Positions 8,702-17,847 of a DNA stretch of 64,000 nucleotides are shown here, piece after piece. The position numbers and the translations under genes were made by a program. This stretch comes from Vannielia litorea. Lineage in GTDB: Bacteria > Pseudomonadota > Alphaproteobacteria > Rhodobacterales > Rhodobacteraceae. Below the pieces are notes generated by a model. That model saw only the letters and a program-made list of their open reading frames with translations, was not told the origin of the DNA and did not search any database. The stretch's first letter is position 1. Each line of letters begins with the position of its first letter. The stretch spans positions 44,027 through 108,026 of the forward strand of contig NZ_QTNQ01000006.1 in NCBI RefSeq assembly GCF_018424695.1. Reading direction: 5' to 3'.

Positions 8702-9334
8702 TCAACCGGCGAAGTTCTGGGCAATATAGACGGAGCCGCAGGCCCGCCCGCGCGGATCGACCGCGATGGCGCTGGCGGCCATCTTGTATTTGCGCTCGAG
8801 GATATTCACCCGGTGGCTGGGCGAATCCATCCAGAGTGCGACGATGTAGCGGGACAGCGAGCCGTAGCTGTGCCGCCCGATCGGGGCGCCCGACCGCGTG
8901 GTGAAGACGCAGCGCGCGGCGTCGGCGATCTTGTAGCCGCGCTCTCCCTCGACCTTGTAAAGCGCGACGCGGGCGATGTTCTCGGAGCCGCGCCGCACCT
9001 TCAGGCCGGAGGCGAGGATGCGCGCCTTTACCGTGGCCCGGCCCGGGCGGGTGGAGTTGTGGCTGAGTGTGCTGTGCTTGGCCATCCAGCGGGCGTGGCC
9101 GAGCGCCGTGTCGCGCAGCTTGGCGGCACCGGCGAGGCGGGGCAGCCCCTTGCGGCAGCGCTGGTAGTTCACTTCGACGGCGACGGCGGCATCCAGCAAG
9201 GGCTGGTTGATGCGAGCGGGGTCGATCACGCGGTTCGCCCCGGACACGTCGCCCCGGGTGCAGCCGATGGCGGAAGATGACAGGCTGACCACCGTCATCA
9301 TGGCCCCGAGGGCCAGGCGGATTGCAAATTGCAT
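8702..9334 (-). CDS. Secreted CAP-domain (SCP/PR-1-like) protein
   Basis: This 210-residue protein has a signal peptide (about residues 1-24) and a CAP domain. Visible family elements are ARWMAKHSTLSHN (histidine-bearing first motif), the SENIA turn, and WMDSPSHRVNIL, followed by the CGSVYIAQNFAG ending. The family is found in extracellular bacterial proteins of varied and mostly unknown activity. Cysteines near both ends may form disulfides after export. It is a single-gene unit opposite the UDP-glucose dehydrogenase gene, with 171 bases between starts that should carry both promoters. Confidence 0.85.
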   Translation of the reverse strand: MQFAIRLALGAMMTVVSLSSSAIGCTRGDVSGANRVIDPARINQPLLDAAVAVEVNYQRCRKGLPRLAGAAKLRDTALGHARWMAKHSTLSHNSTRPGRATVKARILASGLKVRRGSENIARVALYKVEGERGYKIADAARCVFTTRSGAPIGRHSYGSLSRYIVALWMDSPSHRVNILERKYKMAASAIAVDPRGRACGSVYIAQNFAG

Positions 9335-9505
9335 TGGTTACCTCAAGCAACTGGCCCCCACCATCTGCTCTGCCCCTACCGAAGCCGCCTGCTTGGGCCA
9401 TTTTGAGGCGCGAATGAGGAAACTCGGATGCGCACGTTGCTTTTTTTCGCTACGCCCGCCATTCAGGAGCGGGCCAGAAACGCTGGGCGCAAGGATGAGT
9501 GACAG

Positions 9506-10861
9506 ATGAAAATCGCGATGATCGGCACGGGCTACGTTGGACTGGTGTCCGGGGTGTGCTTTTCCGACTTTGGCCACGAAGTCGTTTGCGTGGACAAGAA
9601 CCCCGAGAAGGTGGCGCAGTTGAATCGGGGCGAGGTGCCGATTTACGAGCCCGGCCTTGATGTGCTGATGGCCAAGAACACGGCCGCCGGGCGCCTGACC
9701 TTCACCGAAGACCTCGCCCCCGCCGTTGCGGGCGCCGATGCGGTATTCATCGCCGTGGGCACGCCGACCCGCCGGGGCGATGGCCATGCCGACCTGACCT
9801 ATGTTTACGCCGCCGCCGAGGAGATCGCGCAATCGCTCGACGGATTCACCGTGGTTGTCACCAAGTCCACCGTGCCGGTGGGGACCAACCGGAAGGTTTA
9901 TGAGATCATCGCCAAGACCTGCGAGGAGGGCAGCTTTGACGTGGCCTCCAACCCCGAGTTCCTCCGCGAGGGCGCGGCGATTGACGATTTCATGCGGCCC
10001 GACCGGGTGGTGGTGGGCGTGGAGACGGAGCGCGCGCGGGAGGTGATGGGAGACATCTACCGCCCGCTGTTCCTGCGTGACTTCCCCATCGTCTACACCG
10101 ACCTGGAGTCGGCCGAGATGATCAAATACGCGGCCAATGCCTTTCTGGCCACGAAGATCACCTTCATCAACGAGATCGCCACGCTCTGCGAGCGGGTGGG
10201 GGCCGATATCAAGGCGGTCAGCAAGGGCATGGGCCTCGATGGGCGGATCGGAAACAAGTTTCTCCATGCGGGCCCGGGCTATGGCGGCTCCTGCTTTCCG
10301 AAGGACACCAAGGCGCTGGCCCGGATCGGGCAGGACCATGCGGTGCCGCTGGAGATCACCGAGGCCGTCATTGCCGTGAACGAAGACATGAAGCGGCGGA
10401 TGGTGGAGAAGCTGAAGGATCTGTGCGGCGGCTCCTTCAACGGCAAGAAGGTTGCCGTGCTGGGCGTGACCTTCAAGCCCAACACCGACGATATGCGCGA
10501 GGCCCCCTCTCTCACCATCGTGCCCGCGCTGGTGGGCGGGGGCGCCGATGTGCGGGTGGTGGACCCGCAGGGCCGCCGCGAGGGCGAAGCGCTGCTGCCG
10601 GGCGTGCGATGGGAGGAAGACCCCTATGCCGCCGCGGAGGGTGCGGACGTGCTGGTGCTGCTCACCGAGTGGAACGAGTTTCGCGCGCTTGACCTGGCCC
10701 GGATGGCGGGCACGATGAACACGGCCCACATGGCCGACTTGCGAAACATCTACTCTGCCGAGGATGCCCGCGCGGCGGGGTTCGACGCCTATATCTGCGT
10801 GGGCCGTCCGGATGCCGAGGGGCTTCAGGGCAAGGCCGGTGTGGCCGCCGTGGCGGGCTGA
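9506..10861 (+). CDS. ugd: UDP-glucose 6-dehydrogenase
   Basis: This 451-residue enzyme oxidises UDP-glucose to UDP-glucuronate with two NAD+. The N-terminal Rossmann motif GTGYVGLVSG (residues 7-16), the central EMIKYAANAFLATKITFINE helix and the catalytic cysteine C263 in GGSCFPKD are all present, as is the C-terminal domain with GVTFKPNTDDMREAPS. Length is typical. Its product feeds the UDP-GlcA 4-epimerase encoded upstream and gives acidic sugars for capsule or LPS. It precedes a sugar transferase gene by 24 bases, probably in one transcript. Confidence 0.95.
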   Translation: MKIAMIGTGYVGLVSGVCFSDFGHEVVCVDKNPEKVAQLNRGEVPIYEPGLDVLMAKNTAAGRLTFTEDLAPAVAGADAVFIAVGTPTRRGDGHADLTYVYAAAEEIAQSLDGFTVVVTKSTVPVGTNRKVYEIIAKTCEEGSFDVASNPEFLREGAAIDDFMRPDRVVVGVETERAREVMGDIYRPLFLRDFPIVYTDLESAEMIKYAANAFLATKITFINEIATLCERVGADIKAVSKGMGLDGRIGNKFLHAGPGYGGSCFPKDTKALARIGQDHAVPLEITEAVIAVNEDMKRRMVEKLKDLCGGSFNGKKVAVLGVTFKPNTDDMREAPSLTIVPALVGGGADVRVVDPQGRREGEALLPGVRWEEDPYAAAEGADVLVLLTEWNEFRALDLARMAGTMNTAHMADLRNIYSAEDARAAGFDAYICVGRPDAEGLQGKAGVAAVAG

Positions 10862-10885
10862 AGCAGGCCGTGGGGGGCTGAGCCG

Positions 10886-11545
10886 GTGACGGCGGGAAAA
10901 CGGGCCTTCGACATTGCCCTCGCGCTGCTCTTGCTGGTGCCGGGCCTGCCGCTGATGCTGGGGCTGTGGTGCCTGATCGCCGCGCGCGACGGGTTGCCCG
11001 CGCTCTACACCTCCGAACGGATGAAGGCGCCGGGGCGGCCCTTCCGGCTCTACAAGTTTCGTACCATGCAGAAGGGCTCGCGGGAGGCGGAGGTGGGCGT
11101 TTCAGGCGGTGACAAGGCGGCGCGGATCACGCCGCTTGGCCACAAGCTGCGGCGCCTGCGGCTCGACGAGCTGCCGCAGCTCTTCAACGTGCTGAAGGGC
11201 GACATGAGCTTCGTCGGCCCGCGCCCGCCGATGCGGCAATATGTGGAGCAGTTTCCGGAGCTCTACGGCGAGGTGCTGAAGAGCCGTCCCGGGATCACCG
11301 GGCTCGCCACGATCATGCACCACAGCCACGAGGAGAGCATGATAAAGCACTGCCGGACGGCGGAGGAGACCGAGGCAATCTACGTGCGGCGCTGCATTCC
11401 GCGCAAGGCGGCGCTCGACAGGCTCTACAACCGTAGGCAAAGCCTGTGCCTGGACCTCTACATCCTTTATCTGACGGCGGGCAAGCTAGCCTCGCTGCCG
11501 GGCCGTCGGCTGCAACGGCTGCGCGCCAAGGCGGCCCGGATCTGA
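10886..11545 (+). CDS. Sugar transferase, short phosphoglycosyl transferase (initiating enzyme)
   Basis: This 219-residue protein has the bacterial sugar transferase fold: one N-terminal membrane helix (about residues 8-34), the RLYKFRTM motif, the catalytic RLDELPQLFNVLKGDMSFVGPRP segment and a conserved RPGITG motif. Such monotopic enzymes transfer a sugar phosphate from a UDP-sugar to undecaprenyl phosphate, starting a polysaccharide repeat unit on the cytoplasmic face. It lacks the polytopic N-terminal domain of WbaP/WcaJ. The start is GTG after a G-rich run. The downstream C-terminal tail is basic. Sugar specificity is not visible. Confidence 0.88.
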   Translation: MTAGKRAFDIALALLLLVPGLPLMLGLWCLIAARDGLPALYTSERMKAPGRPFRLYKFRTMQKGSREAEVGVSGGDKAARITPLGHKLRRLRLDELPQLFNVLKGDMSFVGPRPPMRQYVEQFPELYGEVLKSRPGITGLATIMHHSHEESMIKHCRTAEETEAIYVRRCIPRKAALDRLYNRRQSLCLDLYILYLTAGKLASLPGRRLQRLRAKAARI

Positions 11546-11568
11546 CGTGCCGTGAGGGAAATCTCGCC

Positions 11569-11580
11569 TTGGTTAACCAA
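11569..11580. promoter_or_regulatory. Perfect palindrome TTGGTTAACCAA
   Basis: This 12-base perfect palindrome lies in the 220-base gap ahead of the epimerase gene at 11766 and is followed by an A/T-rich stretch (ATAGATAATAAAG) that could hold a -10 element. It may be an operator or just part of the promoter. GGTTAAC/GTTAACC half-sites also flank the gap at 8517-8544. No regulator is assigned. Confidence 0.3.
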
Positions 11581-11765
11581 ACATAGATAATAAAGAGGTA
11601 TCTTGCCGATCACAGGCAGTCCGATGGTGCCGGGGTTTGCCTTTCGGCACGATTGGATTAGAGCCAATCGGAGAGAAACGGTTTGGTGTGTTCGCGCTCA
11701 AGTAGTAGGCGCGCCATCATGGCAGGAGTGGTGATGGAAAACGTACTGCCGCGTGAGGCCGCGAC

Positions 11766-12683
11766 ATGAGATTGGTAATCACCGGCGCTCTGGGCTTCAT
11801 CGGGCAGAACCTGGCGCGCTACATCCGCGCCTCCGGCATGCCCTGCGACCTCATCGGCGTGGATCGCTACAGCGATGCCCCAGAGGCAGAGCGCGCGGTG
11901 TTCGACAAGCTGCATATCGGCTGCTTTGCCAGCGATGCCGGGCTGGCGCTTGCGGCCAGTGCCGATGCCGTCGTCCACCTGGCTGCGCAGGCCTCGGTGC
12001 AGCTGAGTGTGATCGACCCGCTGGGCACCTTCGAGAACAATGTCGCGCGCAGTCACCGGCTGATCGAGCACCTGCGGCGACATGCGCCGGACTGCCATTT
12101 CATATTTGCCTCCACCGGTGCTGTCTCGCAGGACGAGGGCCCGATTGACGAGCGGGCCACGGCCAACCCGGCCTCGCCCTACGGCGCCTCGAAGCTGGCA
12201 ACAGAGGCGCTGCTCAGGGCCTATTCCAGCTCCTGGGGGCTCACGGCGCTGACGCTGCGGTTTTCCAACGTCTACGGCCCGCACTCGCGCCGGCAGCCGG
12301 GGGTGATCCCGCATTTCTGCCGGCAGGTTCTGGGCGACGGGCGGCTGAACGTGAACGGCGACGGGCGGCAGACCCGTGACTATATCTATGCGGATGACAT
12401 TTCGGGCGCGATGGTCTCGGCGTTGCAGCGCCGCTCGGAAGGGCTTTACCAGCTCGGCACGGGGGTGCCGACCTCGCTGATGCAGGTGGTGGAGATCTTC
12501 CGCGACCTCTGCCCGGACAGGCCGCCGAAGCTGGCGCATGCACCGGCACTGCCGGGCGAGATTCGTCACAACTGTGCCAATATCGCCCGCGCCCGCGCCG
12601 ACCTGGGGTTTGCGCCGCAGCACGACCTGCGCGCCGGGATCGAGAAGACCCTCGCCTGGTACGCGCAGGAACTTGTGAGCTAG
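11766..12683 (+). CDS. NAD-dependent epimerase/dehydratase (nucleotide-sugar enzyme)
   Basis: This 305-residue extended SDR has the Rossmann motif TGALGFIGQN (residues 6-15), DAVVHLAAQASV, and the catalytic tyrosine/lysine in YGASKLATE. Residues FSNVYGPHSRRQPGVI are typical of GalE/WbpP-like epimerases and dehydratases. The usual Ser-Ser-Val strand is replaced by FASTGAVS, which keeps the catalytic Ser/Thr. The substrate is not determinable; UDP-hexose 4-epimerase or a related activity is likely. It begins a run of nucleotide-sugar genes ending at the sulfoquinovose synthase and is probably co-transcribed with rfbD, 22 bases downstream. Confidence 0.8.
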   Translation: MRLVITGALGFIGQNLARYIRASGMPCDLIGVDRYSDAPEAERAVFDKLHIGCFASDAGLALAASADAVVHLAAQASVQLSVIDPLGTFENNVARSHRLIEHLRRHAPDCHFIFASTGAVSQDEGPIDERATANPASPYGASKLATEALLRAYSSSWGLTALTLRFSNVYGPHSRRQPGVIPHFCRQVLGDGRLNVNGDGRQTRDYIYADDISGAMVSALQRRSEGLYQLGTGVPTSLMQVVEIFRDLCPDRPPKLAHAPALPGEIRHNCANIARARADLGFAPQHDLRAGIEKTLAWYAQELVS

Positions 12684-12705
12684 GCGGCGGAGAGGTGCAC
12701 GAGGC

Positions 12706-13560
12706 ATGAAACTACTCGTCTTTGGCGAAACCGGACAGGTGGCGCGGGAGCTTGCCGCGCTTGGCAGCGAGGGCCCCCGGATCGAGACGGTGCCGCGCAG
12801 CCGCGCAGATTTCTCGCGGCCCGAAGAGGCGGCGGCGCTGGTGGCCGAAACCGGGGCTGACGCGGTGATCAACGCCGTTGCCTACACTGCCGTGGACAAG
12901 GCCGAAGAGGAAGAGGCGCTGGCCCTCGGCGTGAACGCAACGACCCCGGGTGCCATCGCCGAAGCCTGCGCGGCGCGCGGCCTGCCGCTGGTGCATATCT
13001 CGACGGACTACGTCTTCGACGGAAGCGGCACGCAGCCCTGGGCCGCGGATGCGCCGGTTGCCCCGCTGGGCGCCTATGGCCGCACCAAGCTGGCGGGCGA
13101 AGAGGCGGTGCGAGCCGCGGGCGGCCCCCATGCCATTCTGCGCACCTCCTGGGTTTTCTCGGCCCATGGCGCGAATTTCGTGAAGACGATGCTGCGGCTT
13201 GGCGCGGAACGCGACCGGCTGACCATCGTCGATGACCAGCGCGGCGGGCCGACGGCCGCCGCCGATATTGCCCGCGCCTGCCTGGCCATCGCCGGGGCGC
13301 TTTGCGCCGATCCGGCCAAGAGCGGCACCTACCATTTCTCGGGCGCGCCGGATGTGAGCTGGGCGGAGTTTGCCCGCGAGATCTTTGCCCGTGCCGGGCT
13401 TGCCTGCGAGGTGGCGCCGATCCCCTCCAGCGATTACCCGACCCCGGCACAACGCCCGCTGAACTCCCGCCTCGACTGCACCGCAACCGAGGCCGCTTTC
13501 GGCCTGCCGCGTCCGGACTGGCGGGTGGCGCTGGACGAGGTGCTGGCACAACAGACTTGA
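12706..13560 (+). CDS. rfbD: dTDP-4-dehydrorhamnose reductase
   Basis: This 284-residue SDR catalyses the last step of dTDP-L-rhamnose synthesis, NAD(P)H-dependent reduction of dTDP-4-keto-L-rhamnose. It shows the N-terminal GETGQVARELA motif (residues 7-17), the NAVAYTAVDKAE segment typical of RmlD, STDYVFDG and the catalytic YGRTKLAGE, then LRTSWVFSAHG and the C-terminal RPLNSRLD. Length is normal. It is followed by rfbC, rfbB and rfbA, giving the full pathway in the order D-C-B-A. Confidence 0.95.
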   Translation: MKLLVFGETGQVARELAALGSEGPRIETVPRSRADFSRPEEAAALVAETGADAVINAVAYTAVDKAEEEEALALGVNATTPGAIAEACAARGLPLVHISTDYVFDGSGTQPWAADAPVAPLGAYGRTKLAGEEAVRAAGGPHAILRTSWVFSAHGANFVKTMLRLGAERDRLTIVDDQRGGPTAAADIARACLAIAGALCADPAKSGTYHFSGAPDVSWAEFAREIFARAGLACEVAPIPSSDYPTPAQRPLNSRLDCTATEAAFGLPRPDWRVALDEVLAQQT

Positions 13561-13616
13561 CCCCGGGGCACCAAGACCCCGATTGATGCCATGAGACCGC
13601 AACCGAACGAGGCGAC

Positions 13617-14186
13617 GTGCAGATCGATAAGACCCCCCTTCCCGGCGTGTTGGTGATTACCCCGCCCCGCTTTGGCGACCATCGCGGCTATTTCGCCGAA
13701 ACCTACTCGCAGCCCAAGCTCGCCGAGGCGGGGATCGATATGCTGTTCGTGCAGGACAATCACTCGATGAGCCGGCAGGCCCCCACCCTGCGCGGGCTTC
13801 ACTTTCAGGCGCCGCCAAGGGCGCAGGACAAGCTGGTGCGCTGCGGGCGCGGTGCGCTTTTCGACGTGGCGGTGGATATCCGCAAGGGCAGCCCGACCTA
13901 TGGCCAGTGGTACGGCACCGAGCTGACCGAGGAGAACGGGAGGCAACTTCTGGTGCCTGCGGGGTTTGCCCATGGCTTCGTCACGCGCACGCCCGACACC
14001 GAGATCGTCTACAAGTGCTCCGACACCTACGCCCCCGAGACCGAGGGCGCGCTGCTGTGGAATGACCCCGATATCGGAATCGACTGGGGCCTTGGCGGCG
14101 ATGAGCCTGTGCTTTCGGATAAGGATGCCGCTGCCGCCCGGCTGGCGGGGTTTGACAGCCCCTTCACCTGGGAGGGCGGCGCATGA
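13617..14186 (+). CDS. rfbC: dTDP-4-dehydrorhamnose 3,5-epimerase
   Basis: This 189-residue cupin-fold enzyme converts dTDP-4-keto-6-deoxyglucose to the 4-keto-rhamnose form. The family signatures [15 protein letters not shown] (residues 16-30), [15 protein letters not shown] with the catalytic histidine, the paired VPAGFAHGF motif and [10 protein letters not shown] are intact. The start is a GTG preceded by GAGGCGAC; it gives the expected N-terminus. Its stop overlaps the rfbB start by an ATGA. Confidence 0.95.
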   Translation: MQIDKTPLPGVLVITPPRFGDHRGYFAETYSQPKLAEAGIDMLFVQDNHSMSRQAPTLRGLHFQAPPRAQDKLVRCGRGALFDVAVDIRKGSPTYGQWYGTELTEENGRQLLVPAGFAHGFVTRTPDTEIVYKCSDTYAPETEGALLWNDPDIGIDWGLGGDEPVLSDKDAAAARLAGFDSPFTWEGGA

Positions 14187-15220
14187 AGCTGCTGGTGACT
14201 GGCGGCGCCGGCTTTATCGGTTCGGCGGTGGTGCGCCGTGCGATCGCGCAGGGCCACGAGGTGGTGAACCTCGACGCGCTCACCTATGCGGCCTGCCTCG
14301 AAAACGTGGCCAGCGTGGCCAGCCACCCGGGCTATGCCTTCGAGAAGGCCGACATTCGCGACCGCGCGGCGCTGGACGCGGTGCTGGCCCGGCACAGGCC
14401 CGATGCGATCATGCATCTCGCCGCCGAAAGCCATGTCGACCGCTCCATCGACGGGCCTGCGACCTTCATCGAGACCAACGTGATGGGCACCTTCCATCTG
14501 CTGGAGGCCGCCCGCGCCTACTGGCAGGAGGCCGGGCGGCCCGAGGCTTTTCGGTTTCATCACGTCAGCACGGATGAGGTGTTTGGCAGCCTCGGCGCGG
14601 AGGGCCAGTTTACCGAGACAACGCCCTATGATCCGCGCAGCCCCTACTCGGCTTCCAAGGCCGGCTCCGACCATCTGGTGCGCGCCTGGCACGAGACCTA
14701 TGGCCTCCCCGTGGTGATGACGAATTGTTCCAACAATTACGGGCCTTTCCACTTCCCGGAGAAGCTGGTGCCGGTGGTGATCCTGAACGCGCTGGAGGGC
14801 AAGCCGATCCCGGTGTACGGGCGCGGCGAAAACGTGCGGGACTGGCTTTACGTGGAAGATCACGCCGAGGCGCTGTTGACGGTGCTCACCCGCGGCGCGC
14901 TGGGCCGCAGCTACAACATCGGCGGCGAGAACGAGGCCCGCAACATCGACCTCGTGCGGATGATCTGCGCCATTCTCGACGAAGCCCGCCCCGCAGCGCG
15001 ACCGCGCGAGGAGCTGATTGCCTTTGTCGCAGACCGGCCCGGCCATGACATGCGCTACGCGATCGACCCGACCCGCATTGCGAACGAGCTGGGCTGGCGC
15101 CCCTCGGTCACCCTGCGCGAAGGGTTGGAGAAGACTGTGGCTTGGTACCTGGCAAACGAGCCCTGGTGGCAGGCGCTGCGCGACCGGGATGGCGTGGGCC
15201 AGCGTCTGGGCACCGGGTGA
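14183..15220 (+). CDS. rfbB: dTDP-glucose 4,6-dehydratase
   Basis: This 345-residue extended SDR removes water from dTDP-glucose in the second step of the rhamnose pathway. It contains [12 protein letters not shown] (residues 6-17), [14 protein letters not shown], the [10 protein letters not shown] strand with the active-site Asp/Glu pair, and [37 protein letters not shown] and [15 protein letters not shown] are diagnostic of RmlB. The start codon overlaps rfbC's stop. About 318 bases without a recognised gene separate it from rfbA. Confidence 0.96.
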   Translation: MKLLVTGGAGFIGSAVVRRAIAQGHEVVNLDALTYAACLENVASVASHPGYAFEKADIRDRAALDAVLARHRPDAIMHLAAESHVDRSIDGPATFIETNVMGTFHLLEAARAYWQEAGRPEAFRFHHVSTDEVFGSLGAEGQFTETTPYDPRSPYSASKAGSDHLVRAWHETYGLPVVMTNCSNNYGPFHFPEKLVPVVILNALEGKPIPVYGRGENVRDWLYVEDHAEALLTVLTRGALGRSYNIGGENEARNIDLVRMICAILDEARPAARPREELIAFVADRPGHDMRYAIDPTRIANELGWRPSVTLREGLEKTVAWYLANEPWWQALRDRDGVGQRLGTG

Positions 15221-15230
15221 GGGCCGCGCG

Positions 15231-15509
15231 ATGATGCGACCGACCGACCCGGGCTGGCAGGCAGAGGGTGTCGAGGACGCCTTGTTGCGCGGCCCGGGCT
15301 TGCGCCGGCCTCTGCGGCAGACCGATGCCCAGCACGCGGTGAACGAGTGCCTTTCGCTGAATCGGGGCGAGGGTGCGGCGGCATTGGCCCCCGGAGACGT
15401 GCGGAAAGAGATCAACGGCCCAAGGTTCGAGACATTTCTGACCCATTGTCCGGGTATGCCGCCGGTGGACGGGGATGAGGGCACCCAAAGCAACACTGCG
15501 ACGGCCTGA
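15231..15509 (+). CDS. Unrecognised 92-residue open frame between rfbB and rfbA
   Basis: A 92-codon frame starting MMRPTDPGWQ fills most of the gap between rfbB and rfbA. Its third codon positions are moderately G/C rich, so it may be coding, but it has no clear ribosome site, no signal peptide, no membrane segment and no motif I recognise. A frame of similar length exists on the opposite strand. It could equally be a decayed remnant. Confidence 0.2.
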   Translation: MMRPTDPGWQAEGVEDALLRGPGLRRPLRQTDAQHAVNECLSLNRGEGAAALAPGDVRKEINGPRFETFLTHCPGMPPVDGDEGTQSNTATA

Positions 15510-15538
15510 GCACGGCTGAAGCTTGAGGAGAGGTTTTG

Positions 15539-16411
15539 ATGAGCGAACGCAAGGGCATCATCCTGGCCGGGGGCACCGGCTCGCGGCTCTATCCGATCAC
15601 CATGGGTGTGTCGAAGCAGCTGCTGCCGATCTACGACAAGCCGATGATCTACTACCCGATCTCGGTGCTGATGCTCTCGGGCATCCGCGAAATTGCCGTG
15701 ATCACAACCCCGGAAGATGCCGAGCAGTTTCGGCGTTTGCTGGGCGATGGCAGCCAGTGGGGCCTGTCGTTTACCTACGTTACGCAGCCCTCGCCGGACG
15801 GGCTGGCGCAGGCCTTCATCCTGACCGAGGAGTTTCTGGCCGGGGCCCCTTCGGCGTTGGTGCTGGGCGACAATATCTTCTTCGGCCATGGCCTGCCCGA
15901 GCTGCTCGGCGGCGCGGACAGCAAGGCAGACGGCGGCACCGTCTTCGGCTACCGGGTGGCCGACCCGGAGCGCTATGGCGTGGTCGATTTCGACCCGGAC
16001 GGCAAGGTGCGCTCTATCATCGAGAAGCCGCAGAAACCGCCTTCGAACTATGCCGTCACCGGCCTCTATTTCGTCGATGGAACGGCGCCGGAACGGGCGC
16101 GGCAGGTCAAGCCTTCGGCGCGCGGTGAGCTCGAGATCACCAGCCTGCTCGAAAGCTATCTGGCTGACGGGCAGCTTGACGTCGAACTGATGGGGCGCGG
16201 CTACGCCTGGCTGGATACCGGCACCCACGGCAGCCTTCTGGATGCGGGCAACTTCGTGCGGACGCTGGAAAAGCGGCAGGGGCTGCAGACCGGCTCACTC
16301 GAGGAGATCGCTTTCAGCAAGGGCTGGATCAGTCGCGAGGAGCTGGTGGAACGCGCGGAGTTGTTCAGAAAGAACGAATATGGCGCCTACCTGCTCGGGC
16401 TGCTCAACTAG
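15539..16411 (+). CDS. rfbA: Glucose-1-phosphate thymidylyltransferase
   Basis: This 290-residue enzyme makes dTDP-glucose from dTTP and glucose-1-phosphate, the first step of dTDP-rhamnose synthesis. The nucleotide-binding [14 protein letters not shown] motif, [16 protein letters not shown], the metal-binding LGDNIFFG and the [17 protein letters not shown] segment are all present. I chose the ATG after GAGGAGAGG (5-6 bases away) over a TTG one codon earlier. A C-terminal KNEYGAYL motif completes a normal-length protein. Feedback inhibition by dTDP-rhamnose is typical for the family. Confidence 0.95.
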   Translation: MSERKGIILAGGTGSRLYPITMGVSKQLLPIYDKPMIYYPISVLMLSGIREIAVITTPEDAEQFRRLLGDGSQWGLSFTYVTQPSPDGLAQAFILTEEFLAGAPSALVLGDNIFFGHGLPELLGGADSKADGGTVFGYRVADPERYGVVDFDPDGKVRSIIEKPQKPPSNYAVTGLYFVDGTAPERARQVKPSARGELEITSLLESYLADGQLDVELMGRGYAWLDTGTHGSLLDAGNFVRTLEKRQGLQTGSLEEIAFSKGWISREELVERAELFRKNEYGAYLLGLLN

Positions 16412-16498
16412 GCTCCGACCCACAGGTTTTCCTTTATTGGTGCGTGATGTCGCCGCAATACTGCGCGATAGCCCGGCAGAGGCCCCGAGGAGCAGAGC

Positions 16499-17656
16499 AT
16501 GAAGATCGTTGTACTGGGCGGAGACGGCTTTTGCGGCTGGCCGAATGCTTTGCACCTCTCGGCACGCGGCCACGAGGTGATCATCGTCGACAACCTGAGC
16601 CGGCGAAAGATCGACATCGAGCTGGAGGTGGAGAGCCTCACCCCTATCCGCCCCATCGGCGAGCGGCTTCGGGTGTGGAAGGAACTGACGGGCCGCGAGA
16701 TCGGCTTTCATGATTTCACGGTGGGCGAGCACTATCACCGGCTGCTGACGCTGTTTCAGGAGGAGAAGCCCGACGCGGTGATCCACTTTGCCGAACAGCG
16801 GGCCGCGCCTTATTCGATGAAATCCAGCGCGCACAAGCGTTACACCGTCAGCAACAACCTCAACGCCACCAACGATGTGCTGTCGGCCATCGTGGAAAGC
16901 GGGCAGGACATCCACCTCGTTCATCTCGGCACGATGGGCGTTTATGGCTACGGCACGGCGGGGATGAAGATTCCCGAAGGCTACCTGAAGGTGAAGGTGG
17001 CCACGCCCGAGGGCGAGGCAGAGCAGGATATTCTCTACCCCACCAACCCGGGCTCGATCTATCACATGACGAAGAGTCAGGATCAGCTGTTCTTTGCGTT
17101 TTACAACAAGAACGACGGAGTGAAGATCACCGATCTGCACCAAGGGATCGTCTGGGGCACCCAGACCGAAGAGACGGCGATGGATGAGCGGTTGATCAAC
17201 CGGTTCGACTATGACGGCGATTATGGCACGGTGCTGAACCGCTTCATCATGCAGGCGGCGATCGACTACCCGATGACGGTGCATGGCACCGGCGGGCAGA
17301 CGCGGGCCTTCATCCACATTCAGGACACCTGCCGCTGCATCGAACTGGCGCTGATGAACCCGCCGCAGACGGGCGAGCGGGTGAACATCCTCAACCAGAT
17401 GACCGAGACCCACCGCGTGCGCGACCTGGCGGAACTGCTGAAGGCGCAGATGGGCGCCGAGATCGCCTTTTTGGCGAATCCGCGGAAGGAGGCGGCGGAG
17501 AACGATTTGCACGTTGCAAACGATCGGTTCCTCGGAATGGGCCTCGATCCGATCCGTCTTGACGTTGGGGTAATGGCTGAAGTGCGTGAAATTGCGCAAA
17601 AATACGCCGATAGATGCGACCGCAGAAAGATCCCCTGCGTTTCTACTTGGACGTGA
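16499..17656 (+). CDS. sqdB: UDP-sulfoquinovose synthase
   Basis: This 385-residue extended SDR is close to SqdB/SQD1, which builds UDP-sulfoquinovose from UDP-glucose and sulfite. Visible are the modified Rossmann motif [15 protein letters not shown] (residues 8-22), [12 protein letters not shown], the TMGVYGYG strand and the catalytic YHMTKSQD, plus [10 protein letters not shown]. Sulfoquinovose is best known as the head group of sulfolipid SQDG in photosynthetic and other alphaproteobacteria. Here none of sqdA, sqdC or sqdD is nearby; the neighbours are rhamnose and glycosyltransferase genes, so a role in a sulfonated glycan is also possible. Confidence 0.93.
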   Translation: MKIVVLGGDGFCGWPNALHLSARGHEVIIVDNLSRRKIDIELEVESLTPIRPIGERLRVWKELTGREIGFHDFTVGEHYHRLLTLFQEEKPDAVIHFAEQRAAPYSMKSSAHKRYTVSNNLNATNDVLSAIVESGQDIHLVHLGTMGVYGYGTAGMKIPEGYLKVKVATPEGEAEQDILYPTNPGSIYHMTKSQDQLFFAFYNKNDGVKITDLHQGIVWGTQTEETAMDERLINRFDYDGDYGTVLNRFIMQAAIDYPMTVHGTGGQTRAFIHIQDTCRCIELALMNPPQTGERVNILNQMTETHRVRDLAELLKAQMGAEIAFLANPRKEAAENDLHVANDRFLGMGLDPIRLDVGVMAEVREIAQKYADRCDRRKIPCVSTWT

Positions 17657-17699
17657 GTGCGCCTGCGTAGTATCCGGTTAAACATCTCTTCATTGCTTT

Positions 17700-17730
17700 C
17701 TGCAAAGTTCGGGGAAGGAACTTTTTGCAG
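17700..17730 (+). terminator. Hairpin after sqdB, probable terminator
   Basis: CTGCAAAGTTC (17700-17710) pairs with GAACTTTTTGCAG (17718-17730), with a two-base bulge and a seven-base loop. It lies 44 bases past the sqdB stop. There is no T-run immediately after it, so termination efficiency is uncertain. Confidence 0.45.
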
Positions 17731-17847
17731 GCTGCATATGCTGAGTAGACGACGAGGCTGACCACTCGCTTTCGTCCACTCCAGAGCATGAGATGGCGCC
17801 TGCCTGAGCCGGGTAAGCGTGGGACGAGGATTGTGTTGGGGCAGGCT

